Source of the DNA: Epichloe hybrida
Taxonomy: Eukaryota; Ascomycota; Sordariomycetes; Hypocreales; Clavicipitaceae
Direction of reading: 5' to 3'
Length of the DNA stretch: 64,000 nucleotides
NCBI GenBank assembly: GCA_019022495.1
Contig: JAFEKR010000002.1
Coordinates: forward strand, 6,200,001-6,264,000
This document shows, piece after piece, positions 10,938 to 23,518 of this stretch. The notes under the pieces were generated by a model that was given only the letters and a program-made list of their open reading frames with translations, was not told the DNA's origin and did no database searches. A program made the translations under genes and the position numbers. Numbering within the stretch: position 1 is the stretch's first letter; every line of letters starts with the position of its first letter.

Positions 10938-13613
10938 CTAGTAGTCTCTTTTTTTTTGTGGCTAAAGGAGCCTAAAAACGCAATAAAAATAAAATTAAAG
11001 GAAAGTATATATAAGTAAATCACTTTATAGGAATTTATAGCTCTAATTAGCTATCGTAGCCTTAGTTATTCTAATTAACCTAGTTACTATAATTTATACC
11101 TACCTACCTATTATATTAATCCTCCCCTTTGCCTAACCTTATAGGTCTCTTAACCTAGCCTTTTATATAAATTATTAATTTATTTAAATTAACTAAGGTT
11201 AAAAGAGCTAAATTTAGCAATGCCTTTATTATTATATTAGCTAGGTTATTATTACTATTAATTTACCTAACTTTATAAATCTCTTTTCTCTTATATAACT
11301 ATTAAAGGGCTATAATATTAATTATAAGCTACTTCTCCTTTATTATACCTAGCTTTATAAGGTATTTATATAATAAGAAAGAGTCTGTATAGAGAATTAT
11401 TAGGATTTAGGGTATCTTTAATTAGTCTATAATCTAATAAAGGGTTATAAATATTATATACGCAATATTAGCGCCTTAAACCATGCTATATAGCTTAGAT
11501 ATCAGTGCGCTATAGGTTATATACTTGCTTTTTGTAGAGCTATATATAATAATATTACCTTTTAAGGTAAAGGTGTTATTTTCCTTTATTACCTTATTCC
11601 TAATTATAATATATATCTAATCTATAAACTAAGGTCTTTATTATTAGTAAGAGACCTATTTATAAACATAAAGAGCTTTACCTCTTTAAGAGTTAAGGGG
11701 ATATACTATAATCCCTATTACTAATGCTTAATTTACTACTTAAGGTATTGATTAAGTTATAAGATATTATTAGCAAAGGGTTCTTAGTGTTATATAGTAA
11801 TAAAAGGTTATAAAATACTTCTAGTTAATAGACTATTATAATATAACTCCCTTAGGCTCTTTACTTAATATAATCTTACTTTACTATTAGTAATTATAAG
11901 TTAATTTCCTTAATCTTCTAAGCTTAGCCCTTTTAGGTTAGGGTTAGTAAGTTATTAGTGTTTTAAGTTAGAATATAGCTATTAAAAATAAGGGGATTTA
12001 TAGTTATTAGGTATTATTTTTCCTTTACTAAGAACTTTACCCTTTAGAGCTCTCTTTTTTCTTTTTTAAAGAACTTCATATTACTAAGGCCTAGGGTATT
12101 ATTTATTTACATTCCTATAATACTAAAGAGGTTCTTATTATTTAGGGTTATAATTAGTAAGTATAGGTTATATATTAAAGTTATTATACTAAGGTTATCT
12201 CTATAATAATAAAAGTAAGTTACTTACTAGTAAGTTCTTACTTCTATAATCCTATATAAAGGCTTAATAACCTTTATTATTATACCTTAAGAAAAGAGGT
12301 ATGCTATTTACTTTAGAATTCTTATAATAATTAGCCTATTTAGAGTTATAAGCAATTAAACGTAAGCTTATATAATATCTTATAGCTAAAGATAGATTTC
12401 TCTTTGCCTTAATAATAAGGCAAGGGCTATAATAATCTATTAGCTTAATTACTATATTATTAGCAATTAGGTTAAGATAGCTTCCTTTCCCTTATTATTA
12501 TGCCCTTATATAATAAGGCGTAATTTCTTATATAGTAATTTAGTCCCTTTGCCTTTAATCTCTTAGATTATATAAGAATTAAAGATCCTTTAGCCTTTAT
12601 ACTTTATAAGGTTAAATATTATAAATCTAAATACCTTATAAGCTTATAAAGCATTAATTTTAGCCTAGTTAGATTACTTAAAAGGGTTACCTAGAGTTAT
12701 AATCTTTTCTTCTTAGTAAAGTTAAAGGGTAAGCTTTTAATTAGCTTTCTCTTTTACTATAAGAAATACTATACTTAATATTCCTTTAGCTATAAGCTCT
12801 TTAATTAAGGCTTTCTCTTTATCTTTATTAATAAGTATATAAACTTTTACTTTAATTACCTTTACTTTTATAGCTTTATTAGCTTTTATAGTTATCTCTT
12901 CTTCTATACTTTTATTAAGGTAAAATTAAATAGTAAGTTTTCCTTAGCCTCCCTTACTTTCTCTTAACTAAGGGTATTTTTTCTTTTTTTACCTTTTCCC
13001 TTATACCCTTTATTAGTAGCTTATTTCCTTTTATTACTTAGGTCTTAATCTCTAGGGTAAGAATACTCTCCTTAGGGCCTTAGGGCTTTACCTTCTTACT
13101 TTTCTTATACTATAGGTTCCTATAGTAAGGCTTTACTACTATAAAGTAAAACTTAGCTAAGCTATAAGGTATCTTAACTATATAAGTCTTTTTATTAGTT
13201 ATAAGTAGCTTATAAGGGCTATATTACTTACTCTTTTCTCTTTATATATATATATTAGCCTATAGTAATAGCTAATATATTAGTAATATATTAAGGCTAT
13301 TTTAGGTAATAAGGGTATCTTAGACTTATCTCTTAGCTAAGTAATAGTAAACTTTATTAGTTACTTTCTAAATTACTTTAGCTTATTAAATAATAAAGAT
13401 ACTTAGTAGTAACTTATTTATTATCTATAAGTAAGCTTTAAAGACTAGTAATATAAGCATAAGGCTATCTAGGCTTACTAAGTTATTAATAGCCTTAATA
13501 GCTATTTAAAGGTATTACTTAGGTGTAATTTCGTTACTAATTAAATCTATAATAATATTATAAGCCTAGTGTAAAGGTTTATAGTATCTCTTAACCTTTC
13601 TAATACTATTATA

Positions 13614-14471
13614 TATATATATTCTTTACGCTAGTTAGCTAACTATGTAGCTGTTCCTAGTACTCTATCCGCTTAGTTAAGAGGGAAAACCCTTTGCTAG
13701 GAAGAAAAACCCTCTTATATCTGTAAATAAGCTAGCGCTAACTCTCTTCTAGGTCTATGCCACGTTAGGTGTGACTAATTATAGGTATTTATTACTAGCT
13801 TACGCTAGCCTTATCCTAAAGAAAATAAAAAAGGAAAGGAAAATATATAGTAATAGTCTTAACTAGCTCCCTTTAGTGCTAGTCTAGTCTTACTCTAACC
13901 TAGCTCTATATCCCTTACTTCGCTCTAAGGCATAGTGAATTTAGATTTATAATAATAATTTACTTTTTATTTACTTTACTTCTAACTCTTCTAGTGCCTT
14001 ACTTTTTAGCTAAATCTAACCTAGTACTAGTCTAGATATCTTATAAAGTCTAAGCATATAGTTTCGTTTAATTATAGTAAGGGGTAAGTAATTTAGGCCT
14101 AGTAACTAGGCGGTTTCACTCCTAGATTAGTTATATGCTATCTATGTGTTTGCTTATCTTATACTTTGTTTTCTAGCTAATATTATAACTAGTCCCCCCC
14201 CCCCTCTCTCTTAAGTATAAAAGAGGGCTCCTCCCCCCTTAAGGTTCTAACCTTTTTTCTTTTCTTATAATAAATTTCCTATAGGTTCTTTTCCTCCCTA
14301 TCCCCTTTAGGAGCTGTTTAAGGCTCCTCTAGTCTAGTGCTAGTTTAAATACTAATATTTTACGCAGAAAAACGCGCTATAATATCTCTAAGCTCTGTAA
14401 GTACCCCGTTTTCGGTGCTATTCCGGCTCTAATCCGCCTAGGAACTCGTGACCTCGGACAAGTATCCGAGT
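13614..14471. mobile_element. Non-LTR retroposon-like insertion in copia element A
   Basis: CTAATACTATTATA (14 bp) occurs at 13600-13613 and again at 14472-14485. Element B has the same locus with a single copy (about 57437-57451), that is, an empty site. The insert of about 858 bp keeps more CG and CA than its host. A TATATATAT run at its left end could be a degenerate 3' tail, which would put its 5' end at the right. Long variable TSDs fit target-primed retrotransposition (LINE or SINE). I recognise no coding sequence in it. Confidence 0.72.
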
Positions 14472-17259
14472 CTAATACTATTATAGGCTTTAATAAGTAT
14501 CTTATTAATCTTAATTAATATTAGGTAAGTATAATACTTAAATTTCACTAAAGCAAAGTTATTACTAGTATTATAAATAATTTAATCTAAAGGGCCTAGA
14601 TAAGTATTTATCTAGCACTCCTTAATTATATCCTAAATATTATAAGCTTTTTACTTCTTTAGGTTAAGGAATTAAGCTACTTAAAATAAGGTTACTAAAT
14701 TAATAATATAAAGAACTAGTTAGCTATTAATTTATATAATATTAATAATAATCTTATAGTTAAAGTTATAGTTATCCTTAATTAAGAACTTAAATTAGCT
14801 AGGGGCCTTTCTATTTATCTAATAATAATAGACTTTAGTAAGCTTCTTAATTATATAGCATTTAATATTATAACTAGCTTATTAAAGGATCCTTATAAGC
14901 TACTAAATTAAAGAATAACTAAATCTTTAGTAAAGCTAATAAATCTTTCCTTTTAATAGGTAAAAAGCAGTGGTTTCTCTTACCTCTAGAAGCTACTAAG
15001 GGTAGCCCTATTTACATATAATAAGTATAGTCTTATTATTTTAAATTAATATATTAGCAAGGTTATTAATCTTAACCTTTATATTATTTATATTATTAAG
15101 GGAGAAGAGAAAAGGTATAGTAGTATTAAGGATATAGAAGTTAATTTAGCTAAGCTTTATAAGTATATAAATAATGCTATATATTATTGCTAATCTAGCA
15201 CTAAAGCTAATAACCTCTAGGTTATAAGGTTTAATCTTTAATAATAGCATTAATCTTAGTAAGACTCTAGCCTATACTAGACTAGTAGTTAATTAGCCTA
15301 AGGCTTCTATATCTAGTATAATTCCTCTAAAAACCTCTTTAAAATAGTGTTCTTTAGATATATAATAAATTAAATTATTCTTATTAGAAGCCTCTTTAAG
15401 GTATAGCTCTTACTTAAGTAAGGTATATTAAAAAGCCTAATTTTTAAGCGTTATAAGGATATTAATATTATCTATTATTTATAATTCTAAGTAAAAGAAT
15501 TATATAATACTAAGGTATGCCTTTAATAATAGCTTCTCCTTAATATTATTATTATTATTATTTTAGGCCTAAGTATAAGCCTTAAGCTATATCTCCTAGT
15601 CTTTTACTTTCTTTATCTTAGGGTTATTATTACCTTTAAATAAAGTAAGGAATACTTAGAATTTCTTCTTTATAAGGGGTAAGTAATAGTTTTTACTAGC
15701 CTATTACCTCTCTTTCTCTTTCTAATATTTAGTATTAGTATAATTTAATAACTAGTAATTACTCTTATTATAAATAAAGTATTACTTAGGTTATTTAAAG
15801 TTACTATAATAGCTTTTTTTCCTTAGTTTCTTTAATTCTATTAGCTATATTAGTAATCTATAAATATTACCTTTAATAAGTCTTTATCTTAATACTACTA
15901 GTATTAGTTACTTCTTACACTACTCTTTATAATTATAATTAACTTATAGAGATTACTAATAAGGTTCTTAAAGTCTAGTATATATATATACTTTATTACC
16001 TAATACTTAAAAATACTAAAGACTATATTTAAGGTTTACTTATAAAGCTTTATATTTACTATATTAGAGAGATATAGCTCTTTATAAACTCTCCTTAAAG
16101 TAGTTAATAAAATCTTAAGGTACTTAAGCTTACTCTTTTTAGGGTTTTAAGTAATAATATTCTTAAGGGTTATATTACTTTACTTATAGTAATAAAACTA
16201 TTAATTACTTTTTATTTTAAAGTATTAATAAATATTTATAATTATCTCTTTATAAGAAAGGTTCTTACTAATAAGGTAATTAAGAAAGTGCTATTTTATA
16301 TCTCCTATTAATATAATAGGAATACCTTACTAAAATATAACTTAAGGAGGTTAATCTAGTTATACTTACTCTTAAAGAGTATAAGCTTTAGTATAAGGAA
16401 GTTATATAGCTTTTTACTATAGTAATTACTATTCTTATATATCTTTATAAGCTTAGATATTTTCTTTATAATTTATTTATCTAAAAGAAAGAACTAAGGA
16501 AAGAGGGTAAGCTATTAAGGGTTAAACTCCTAATATAACTAAGATTATTATAAGGGTTCTTATAGAGAATATAGTAATTATTCTCTTTAAGGGTAAGGAA
16601 TATTAGGGAAGGTCTTTAAGGTAATAGCTTATAAGGGTTATATATAAGGTAATCTAGGAGATTATAACTTATCTCTTAGCTATAGAGTTATTATTACTTC
16701 TTAAAGTATATATTTAAGAGCTATTAGGATAGGAAAGCTTACTTCTTAGCTAATATAAATATTATTATCTTATAAAGAGCTTTATAGCTCTCTTATAAGC
16801 TTATTAGTAACTCTCTTAAATATATCTTTAGTTTAACCTTTAAAATCTCCTTTAAAGTTTTTTTAAAGGTTTTTTTCTTACTAATTCTAATACTTACTAG
16901 TATAAATAAACCTTATAATCTAATTATTAAGCTTAGGCTATATAATAGTCTTTAGGTCTAGTTAGGTAAGCTTTTCCTAGTCTTTTATAAGTGTAAATAA
17001 ATATAGCTATAATTACCTTAGTAAACTATTTTTTTCTAGTCTTTAAAAAGCTATTACTAAAGGCTTTTAAGGTGCCTTAGTGTTAAGGAAAGTAAGGTAA
17101 GGAGTCTATCTTATTAATAGTCTAATATTTAATTCTATCTCTTTTTTAAGAAAGGTTTAGTCTTCTTAAATAATTAGAATAAACTAAATAGTAGTATAAT
17201 AATAGCGTAATTTTTACGCTTATTAAGGGGGATAAACTAGGTAAAATCTAAAAGACAGG

Positions 17260-17412
17260 CAAAATGGGAAAAATAGGAAAAATAGGAAAAACAGGATAAA
17301 TAGAATAAACAGGATAAACAGGGTAGAATAAATAGGATAAACAGAATAGGATAAATAGGATTAATAGGATTAATAGGATTAATAGGATAAATAGGATAAA
17401 TAGGATAAACAA
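17260..17412. repeat. Minisatellite of about 10-bp AT-rich units in copia element A
   Basis: Variants of ATAGGATTA and ATAGGATAAACAGG are repeated many times. It produces an apparent Pro-Ile-Tyr/Asn-rich minus-strand ORF, which is a repeat artefact. A related array lies at 52557-52710 at the same position in element B. Confidence 0.8.
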
Positions 17413-17920
17413 AGGGAAACAATAAAAATAATAGAAAGAGAGTGAAAAAAGGGAAAAACAGGCTGTAAAGATAGCATAGATATAGAAGTAACTTAATGCC
17501 TAGAGCACTAAGGTGTAAAAAGCTATAAAGAAAAGAGAAAAGAGGCTATAAAGAGAGTGTAAAGAGAGGTTATATAAGTTAGCTAGCTTAGCTAAGGGTT
17601 GTTTTTAATGTTAGGTTTAAATAAAATGCCTTATAGCAATAGATTTAGTTATTTAGTTAGTTTTCTTATAATAGATAATAAGATTAAATATTAACTAAAT
17701 ATCCTAAAGGCCTAAGAGTTAATAGATTAATCCCTTAGAAGTCTAACAAGCCTATAACTAGGATTCTATTCTATTTCCTTTAGCACACTCTATAGTTATG
17801 CCTCTTTACTTAAATAGCTTATATAATGTTAGCTTAAGAGATAAGGGGCTATGTTATTTATAGAAATATCTCTTCTTATAATACCTAGCTTATTTATAGT
17901 TATAGTTAATTACTAATTAG

Positions 17921-18202
17921 TATTAGTTACACTAAGGAACGTTATACTAGTGTAAAAGGGTTAAATTTAATAATAGTAATAAAGTTAATTATAATAGCTA
18001 TAAAAAGAGAGAAGGAGAGAAATCTAGCTAGGAGAGAAGGTAAGTAAAAAAGGGGGAAAAGTAAGGTAATAATATAAAGCCACTACAAGCAGTGTGAGGT
18101 TATTTGTAATGCAGCTAATCGCATTGCGTGCATCCCTTTAGTAGACCCACACTTTAGTCACGGCCGGACTAACTATTGTCCGAGAGTCCGGAGGAAGCCA
18201 CA
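17921..18202 (-). repeat. LTR of copia element A, right copy
   Basis: 282 bp. Its outer ~100 bp, up to GGAGGAAGCCACA, keeps CG and CA dinucleotides, while the inner part is RIP-altered. Confidence 0.85.
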
Positions 18203-21200
18203 GTATTATAAAAAAAGGAATTATCCTAGAATATAAGCTATAACTATTCTAAATAAGATCTAGAAGAAGTATAGTATAGTAAGGAATTAGGATTATCCTA
18301 GGGAAACCTAATAAGTAACTATTTAGGAAATATAAATAAGAAGAAAACTAATAAAAGAAGGAATAAGAAATATATAAGAGATAAAATAAGTAAGAAATAG
18401 GATAAAGATAAGGAAAATAATATTAATTTATTTAATATCTTAGGGAGAGTATATAATATAGTAATACTATAGGAAAAATATAAAATAAATACCTTTAGAT
18501 ATAGTAAAGTCTTAATTTATATAGGAAAATTAAAAATTGAGGGTATTCCCTTACCAAGTAAGAATTACTATATAAATAATAAAAATTAGAACTTAATCTA
18601 AGAAGCTAGGGATAAAATAAGTAATATAGTAAACTTAGGTATTTTAAAGGTTTAAGATTAGGAGGTAAATATACTAAGATATAACTATAACCTAATTTAT
18701 ATAGAAAAACTAAAAATTAAGGTTTATTCCTTAAAGAATAGAAATTATTATATAAATAAACTAATTAGAGGTTTAGTAAAAGAAACTAGGGATAGAAATT
18801 AAGGAATACCCCTTAAGATTTTAAAATTTATATATAAATTAACTATTAGTAAACTTAGTATTTAAAACTATAGTTTCTTAGTTTAATTAGTCTAATATTA
18901 TACTTAAAGACTATATAAAGACTATAAAATAATAGATAATAATTATAAGGCTATATTATATATTTAAAGATTACTTTATTAAAAAGCGTAAAGATATTTA
19001 TATAACTAACCTTTTATCATACTATATTCCCTTAGTTTTAAATACTTACCCTAGAAAAAGGAAGTAATATTATTACTTAGGGATATATTATAAGTTTTTA
19101 AAGAAAGTATTTCTAGCTATAGAAAAAGTAAGTATTATTTACTATAAAGAATTAAAATAAGTAGCTTTAATAATATTTACCTTAAAGCTAGGAAAGGATT
19201 TTTAAGTTATTTATAATTACTATAATATAAATAGTAAGATAATTAAATTAGCTTACTCTTACTATAATATAGAAGCTAATTTAGATTTAATTTATTATAG
19301 AAGATTAATAGTAGTATCTTAAGTAAATACTTTAAATAAATTCTAGGTAATTAGTATTTATTTCATAATAAATATAAGATAGCCTTTTTAAGGCCTAATA
19401 AAATATATTACTATAATAATATAGTATAAGGTTTAACTAGGTTACTAGGAATATACACTAGATTTAGGGATATAACCTTTAGTTATTTATTCTTTAAAGA
19501 TAGGACTAAGAATAAATTTATATTAAGGTATATAAAAGATATTAAGATATCCTTTTTTATTTATATAGATAATTACTACTGAGGTTCTAAAATATAGGAG
19601 AATTACTTTAATTTCTTATAGATATATTACTTTTTAAGAGTTACCTAGGCACTCATTAGACTAAGTAAATATAAAATAACTCTCTTTATATTAAAGGTAA
19701 ACTATATAGGATTTTCTATTAAAGATAAAAAGATTAGACTAGTAAGAAAATATTATAAAAGATTTACTAACCTAGTAAAATACTTCCAATAGTAGCCTCT
19801 AAAAACTTAGAATAAAAACTTAGAATAAAAACTTAGAATAAAAACTTAGAATAAAAACTTAGTTTTAATTTACTTAATACCTTTCTTAAGAAAATTTATT
19901 CCTAGTAAATTAAATCTAGTATTAATTATTAAGAAAGTCTTTTTCTAAGAGGTTTAGAAAGTTATAAAATCTAGGAAGCTATTAGTTTAGAGAGTAAAAG
20001 TTTTAAAGGAAAAACCTAAATAAACACTAGAAGCTTAAAATACCTTACTTTAGATTTACTATAGTATTTAGGTAAATACTACTTTTAAGGCCTAGCTAAG
20101 GATATAGTTTTATTTAGTAATAGATACTTTAGATATAGAAACTAAAGGAGCTTTATTCTAGCTAGAAAATATAAAACCTAGTATAAGTACTATAGACTTG
20201 AATTTTATAAAGGTTTAAATTATTATATAGATATTATATAGATTAAGGGATATAGAAAAATACTATATAATACTAGAAAAAGAAATATTAGCTATTATTA
20301 TTAGACTAAAAGAGATATAATAGTTAGTTAATAGTTTACCTTATTTATTAAAGGTATATATAAATTATAAAGGGATTATTAACTTAATAGCTAACCTCTC
20401 TAAGGTTTATAGAAAAGTTACTTAATAGGTAAATATTCTATAAGAGTTAAATATAGAATATATATACTATCCTAATATAATAAAAATTATAAAGATTACT
20501 AATAGAATATTATAACTACTAGAGGAACTTAGATTTAACTTATATAAAGTAAAGAGAAAAATAGGTATTAATATATTACTAGCTTTAAAAGATTAACTAG
20601 TAATAATCTTAATAAATATAATAATTATCCTAGAAAAAGAAAGATTAAATAATAAAACTTTAGAGATAATTAGGACTAAGCTTTAGGAATAATTAAACTC
20701 TAAATAGTATAAGAAAATTCTAACTTTAATTATTTAAGGTTACTATATAATCCTAACTAAATAATAAAAACTAGTTTAATATTAAGCTTTAAAATATTAA
20801 ATTATAAACTAGAAACTTTATTATATAGAACTTAATAAATCTTTAGCTAAGTATATAATCTCTAAGAAAGTTCTAATAAAACTTTAATAAGCTTATAATA
20901 GTATAGGGTATTATAGCCTGACTATTATAATATAAAAGCTTTATAAAATATATTTCTAGCTAGATAAAGTAAAAGATATTAAGTTTTATTATTAATCCTA
21001 TCTTATTTATTAGTAAATAGGGATAAGGTTATTAAGATTAATCCTAAAAACTATTATAGTATTAAAACTATAGGCATTAGTTATAATAGATTATCTTAGG
21101 CCTATTACTCCTAGGGCTTAAAATAGAGATTTATATATACTAATTACTATAGATTATATAATAAGGTTTATATTAGGTTAGTTTTATAATAAAGCTACTA

Positions 21201-22167
21201 GAGATTTAGTTACTTAGATATAGGATAAACACTAAAGCTTTATTTTTAGTTAGCCTAAAGGAATTTACTATAATAATAGATCTTACTTTAAAAATCTAAA
21301 CTTTAAATTAACTATAGGAAAATATAGTATAATAATAACTTTTAGCCTTATCTCTTACCTATCTTTAATAAGACTTACTAAGTAAAATATTTACCTAGTA
21401 AAATATTTACCTAGTAAAATATTTACCTAGTAAAATATTTACCTAGTAAAATATTTACCTAGTAAAATAATAATTAATAAAGTAAGTAGTAAAAAGAGAT
21501 AGAGTATTACTTAATTTATAGAATTAAGCTATCTTAAGTATTATAGTTATTTTAAATAATTAGTTTATATTAAGTATAGGGATAACTCTAGTAATATTAA
21601 TATTAGGATTTAACCTATTTACTAAATATATAGGAGTTAGTAATAATTAAGATAAGATAAACTTATTAAAACTAAAGGATAATCTAGTTATAATCTAAGA
21701 GATAAATCTATAGCACTTTAATCTAAGGGAGAAGAGAAAAGAATTAGTTTAAACTTAAAAAGTAAATAATAAGGAGAAATCTTTTAAGTTACTATAATAG
21801 TTTAAGGAAGGTAATCTTATATAGGAGAAAATTAATAAGAAAAATAAGCTAAAAGGAAAGTTTTATAAGACCTAAGGAAAGCTTTTAATAGTAAAGAGAA
21901 AGTTATTATTAGTATTATATAAGATTAAACCTATAGATAGAGAATAAGGTTAAAAGATTTATATTAATAATCTAAAGATATATATCCTACGCTAGGAAAG
22001 ATTATAGCCTCTAAGACTAAACACTTAGGATATAGCTAATTAGGATTTAAAGAAAAAGATATAAAACTATTAGGGAATAGAGAATAATAATTAAAAACGA
22101 GAATAGCTTATAGTATTTTAGAAGATTCTTAGTATTATAGTTAACACTATCTTAAAATAGGCTAGCC

Positions 22168-22283
22168 TATTAAGGTAAAGAATAGCTTAGGTAATAGTTA
22201 ACTATAATTATATAGGGCTTAGCTAGAGAACAGCCTGAAAGAAGACAACGATCATTATCCCTATCAATTTTGGTACCACTTCA
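22168..22283 (+). repeat. Right LTR of element E (116 bp)
   Basis: Pairs with 3795-3910. Its last ~60 bp are much less RIP-altered than the left copy and show CAACGATCATT and TTTTGGTACCA where the left copy has TAATAATTATT and TTTTAGTATTA. Confidence 0.85.
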
Positions 22284-22315
22284 GGTTCTAAGAATTAGGC
22301 ATCTCATTAGAGGTC

Positions 22316-22385
22316 ATTAGCCTTGTGAAGTCACGTCAGCTAAGGTATGTATCCAATTAGATAAAAGTAAACTAGAGGTACATTC
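22316..22385. repeat. Partial copy of the ~130-bp fold-back MITE family
   Basis: CCTTGTGAAGTCACGTCAGC and the following GTATCCAATTAGATAAAAGT match the reverse complement of the element at 40769-40900 (one arm plus loop). The distal arm is missing. Confidence 0.7.
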
Positions 22386-22462
22386 GCTTATATGTGAATA
22401 GGCTAATAATGAATATACTAGTAATTTTCCCTGTATATATTATGTACTACACCACATTTCTC

Positions 22463-22706
22463 GTACAGTCTAACCCCTAAATGATTTTACACTCGTTACA
22501 AGGCTCACGCGAGGTAGCTACTATTAGCTATAAGTAGCTATAGTAAGTGAAGCTATTAGGGATTTTATAGGGGTATAAAGGTACTAGATAGTCCTAGTAT
22601 AATATAAGTATTCTAAGGTACTCTTTACCTTACTTAGTGATTTATTATTAGCCTACTACTCCTAGTCATATACCTCGTGTAAAATCATACAGGGGTTATA
22701 CTGTAC
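22463..22706. mobile_element. 244-bp MITE-like element with 30-bp terminal inverted repeats
   Basis: 22463-22492 and the reverse complement of 22677-22706 agree at 27 of 30 positions. Both begin GTACAGT and end ATGATTTTACAC. No clear target duplication. Its inner part is partly RIP-altered. Confidence 0.75.
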
Positions 22707-22991
22707 TTATGTACGCGGTCACTGACCTCAGACTCACAAGGCTTATAACCTAGGTGTAAGGAGATATGTAGTGCTATAACAGTCTAAAGGGCCGATAACA
22801 GGCCAAGCCATAGCATGGATCGGCATCCTAACCGGAATGAGATAGGACCTCACCTAAAATATGAGGTTTTAATTATGTATTATTAGATTGGAATCCTATT
22901 TGGGGGGTGAGGTATTCTAGCCCGCTACTCGTGCCACCCAAAATGCGTATTCGAGTCAAATATAGCGGGTACAGAGAAGCAGACAACATAG

Positions 22992-23486
22992 TCCTAAACC
23001 TCCTGTTACTGCTACTTGTCTCATGGGAGGTGGCCGGAGGATGCAACGTTAAGCAATGCGTGTTTTTGCTCCATAATGCTACCCACCTTACTCAATGCGA
23101 AACTAACAGCTACTACTAATAGAGGCTTACTATTTAATTCTAATAGGGATACCCGAGTGTAAAGACTTACTACTACTTATCTTATAGGAGGTAGCTAGAT
23201 AATGTAACCTTAGGCAATGCGTGTTTTTACTTTGTAATACTACTAACCCTATGTAATATAACATTAATAGCTACTGCTATAATAAATTCTAAGTATTATA
23301 CTACAGAGTATAGGGCTAAAGACTTACTGTTACTTATATTATACGAGGTAGCTAGAGAATGTAACGTTAAGCGATATGTGCTTTTACTTCGTATTGCCAT
23401 CTACTAGTCCCTACGTAATATAATAGTAATGGCTACTGCTGCTAACGCTTACTATTTAATTCTAATTGGCATACCCCGTAATATTG
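22992..23486. repeat. Three degenerate tandem copies of a ~160-bp unit just upstream of easD
   Basis: Units start near 22992, 23158 and 23316, each with a variant of CTTACTGTTACTTATC, then GAGGTAGC, then GCAATGCGTGTTTTTAC. Unit 1 is nearly free of RIP-type changes and units 2 and 3 carry many. Unit 3 ends about 30 bp before the easD start, so it lies within the promoter or 5' leader. Confidence 0.75.
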
Positions 23487-23518
23487 ACTGCAATACTACA
23501 GTAGAATCTGTCTGCATC

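Larger units (their letters stand above)
10656..18202 (-). mobile_element. Ty1/copia-like LTR retrotransposon (element A), nested in element E
   Basis: LTRs of 282 bp at 10656-10937 and 17921-18202, starting TGTTAG/TATTAG and ending GAAGCTATA/GAAGCCACA. A perfect 5-bp TSD GTATT flanks it (10651-10655 and 18203-18207). It is the reverse-complement relative of element B, whose plus strand shows copia RNase H, so coding here is on the minus strand. It is heavily RIP-affected and carries a retroposon at 13614-14471. Confidence 0.88.
3795..22283 (+). mobile_element. RIP-degraded Ty3/gypsy LTR retrotransposon (element E), interrupted by two nested insertions
   Basis: Two LTRs of equal length (3795-3910 and 22168-22283, 116 bp) start TGTTAAGG/TATTAAGG and end ACTTTA/ACTTCA. 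GGTT lies immediately outside both ends (3791-3794 and 22284-22287), giving a 4-bp TSD, or AGGTT if the last LTR base is shared. Without the nested elements the body is about 9 kb. Coding is on the plus strand: a zinc-knuckle-like remnant lies near 6750-6800, a reverse transcriptase Y-I-D-(D/N) remnant near 19560-19585, and an integrase-like remnant near 21145-21180. All frames are broken by TAA/TAG, consistent with CAA/CAG codons altered by RIP. Confidence 0.85.
22284..23518. other. Intergenic region upstream of easD holding MITE pieces and a threefold repeat
   Basis: About 1.2 kb between the end of transposon block 1 and easD. It holds a partial fold-back MITE (22316-22385), a 244-bp inverted-repeat element (22463-22706) and a degenerate threefold tandem repeat (22992-23486). 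No gene is recognised; a 70-codon ORF at 22907-23119 overlaps the first tandem unit and looks spurious. Confidence 0.6.

Noticed and set aside
17237..17422. Pro/Ile/Tyr-rich ORF, and the similar ones at 52479-52819
   Set aside because: Products of minisatellite arrays inside the copia elements.
22907..23119. 70-codon ORF upstream of easD with a Leu-rich stretch
   Set aside because: Overlaps the first unit of a tandem repeat; not conserved in the other units.
23429..23518. N-terminal extension of easD by 30 residues
   Set aside because: Encoded by degenerate tandem-repeat sequence; the SDR fold starts right after ATG 23519 and the shorter product has the family's usual length.
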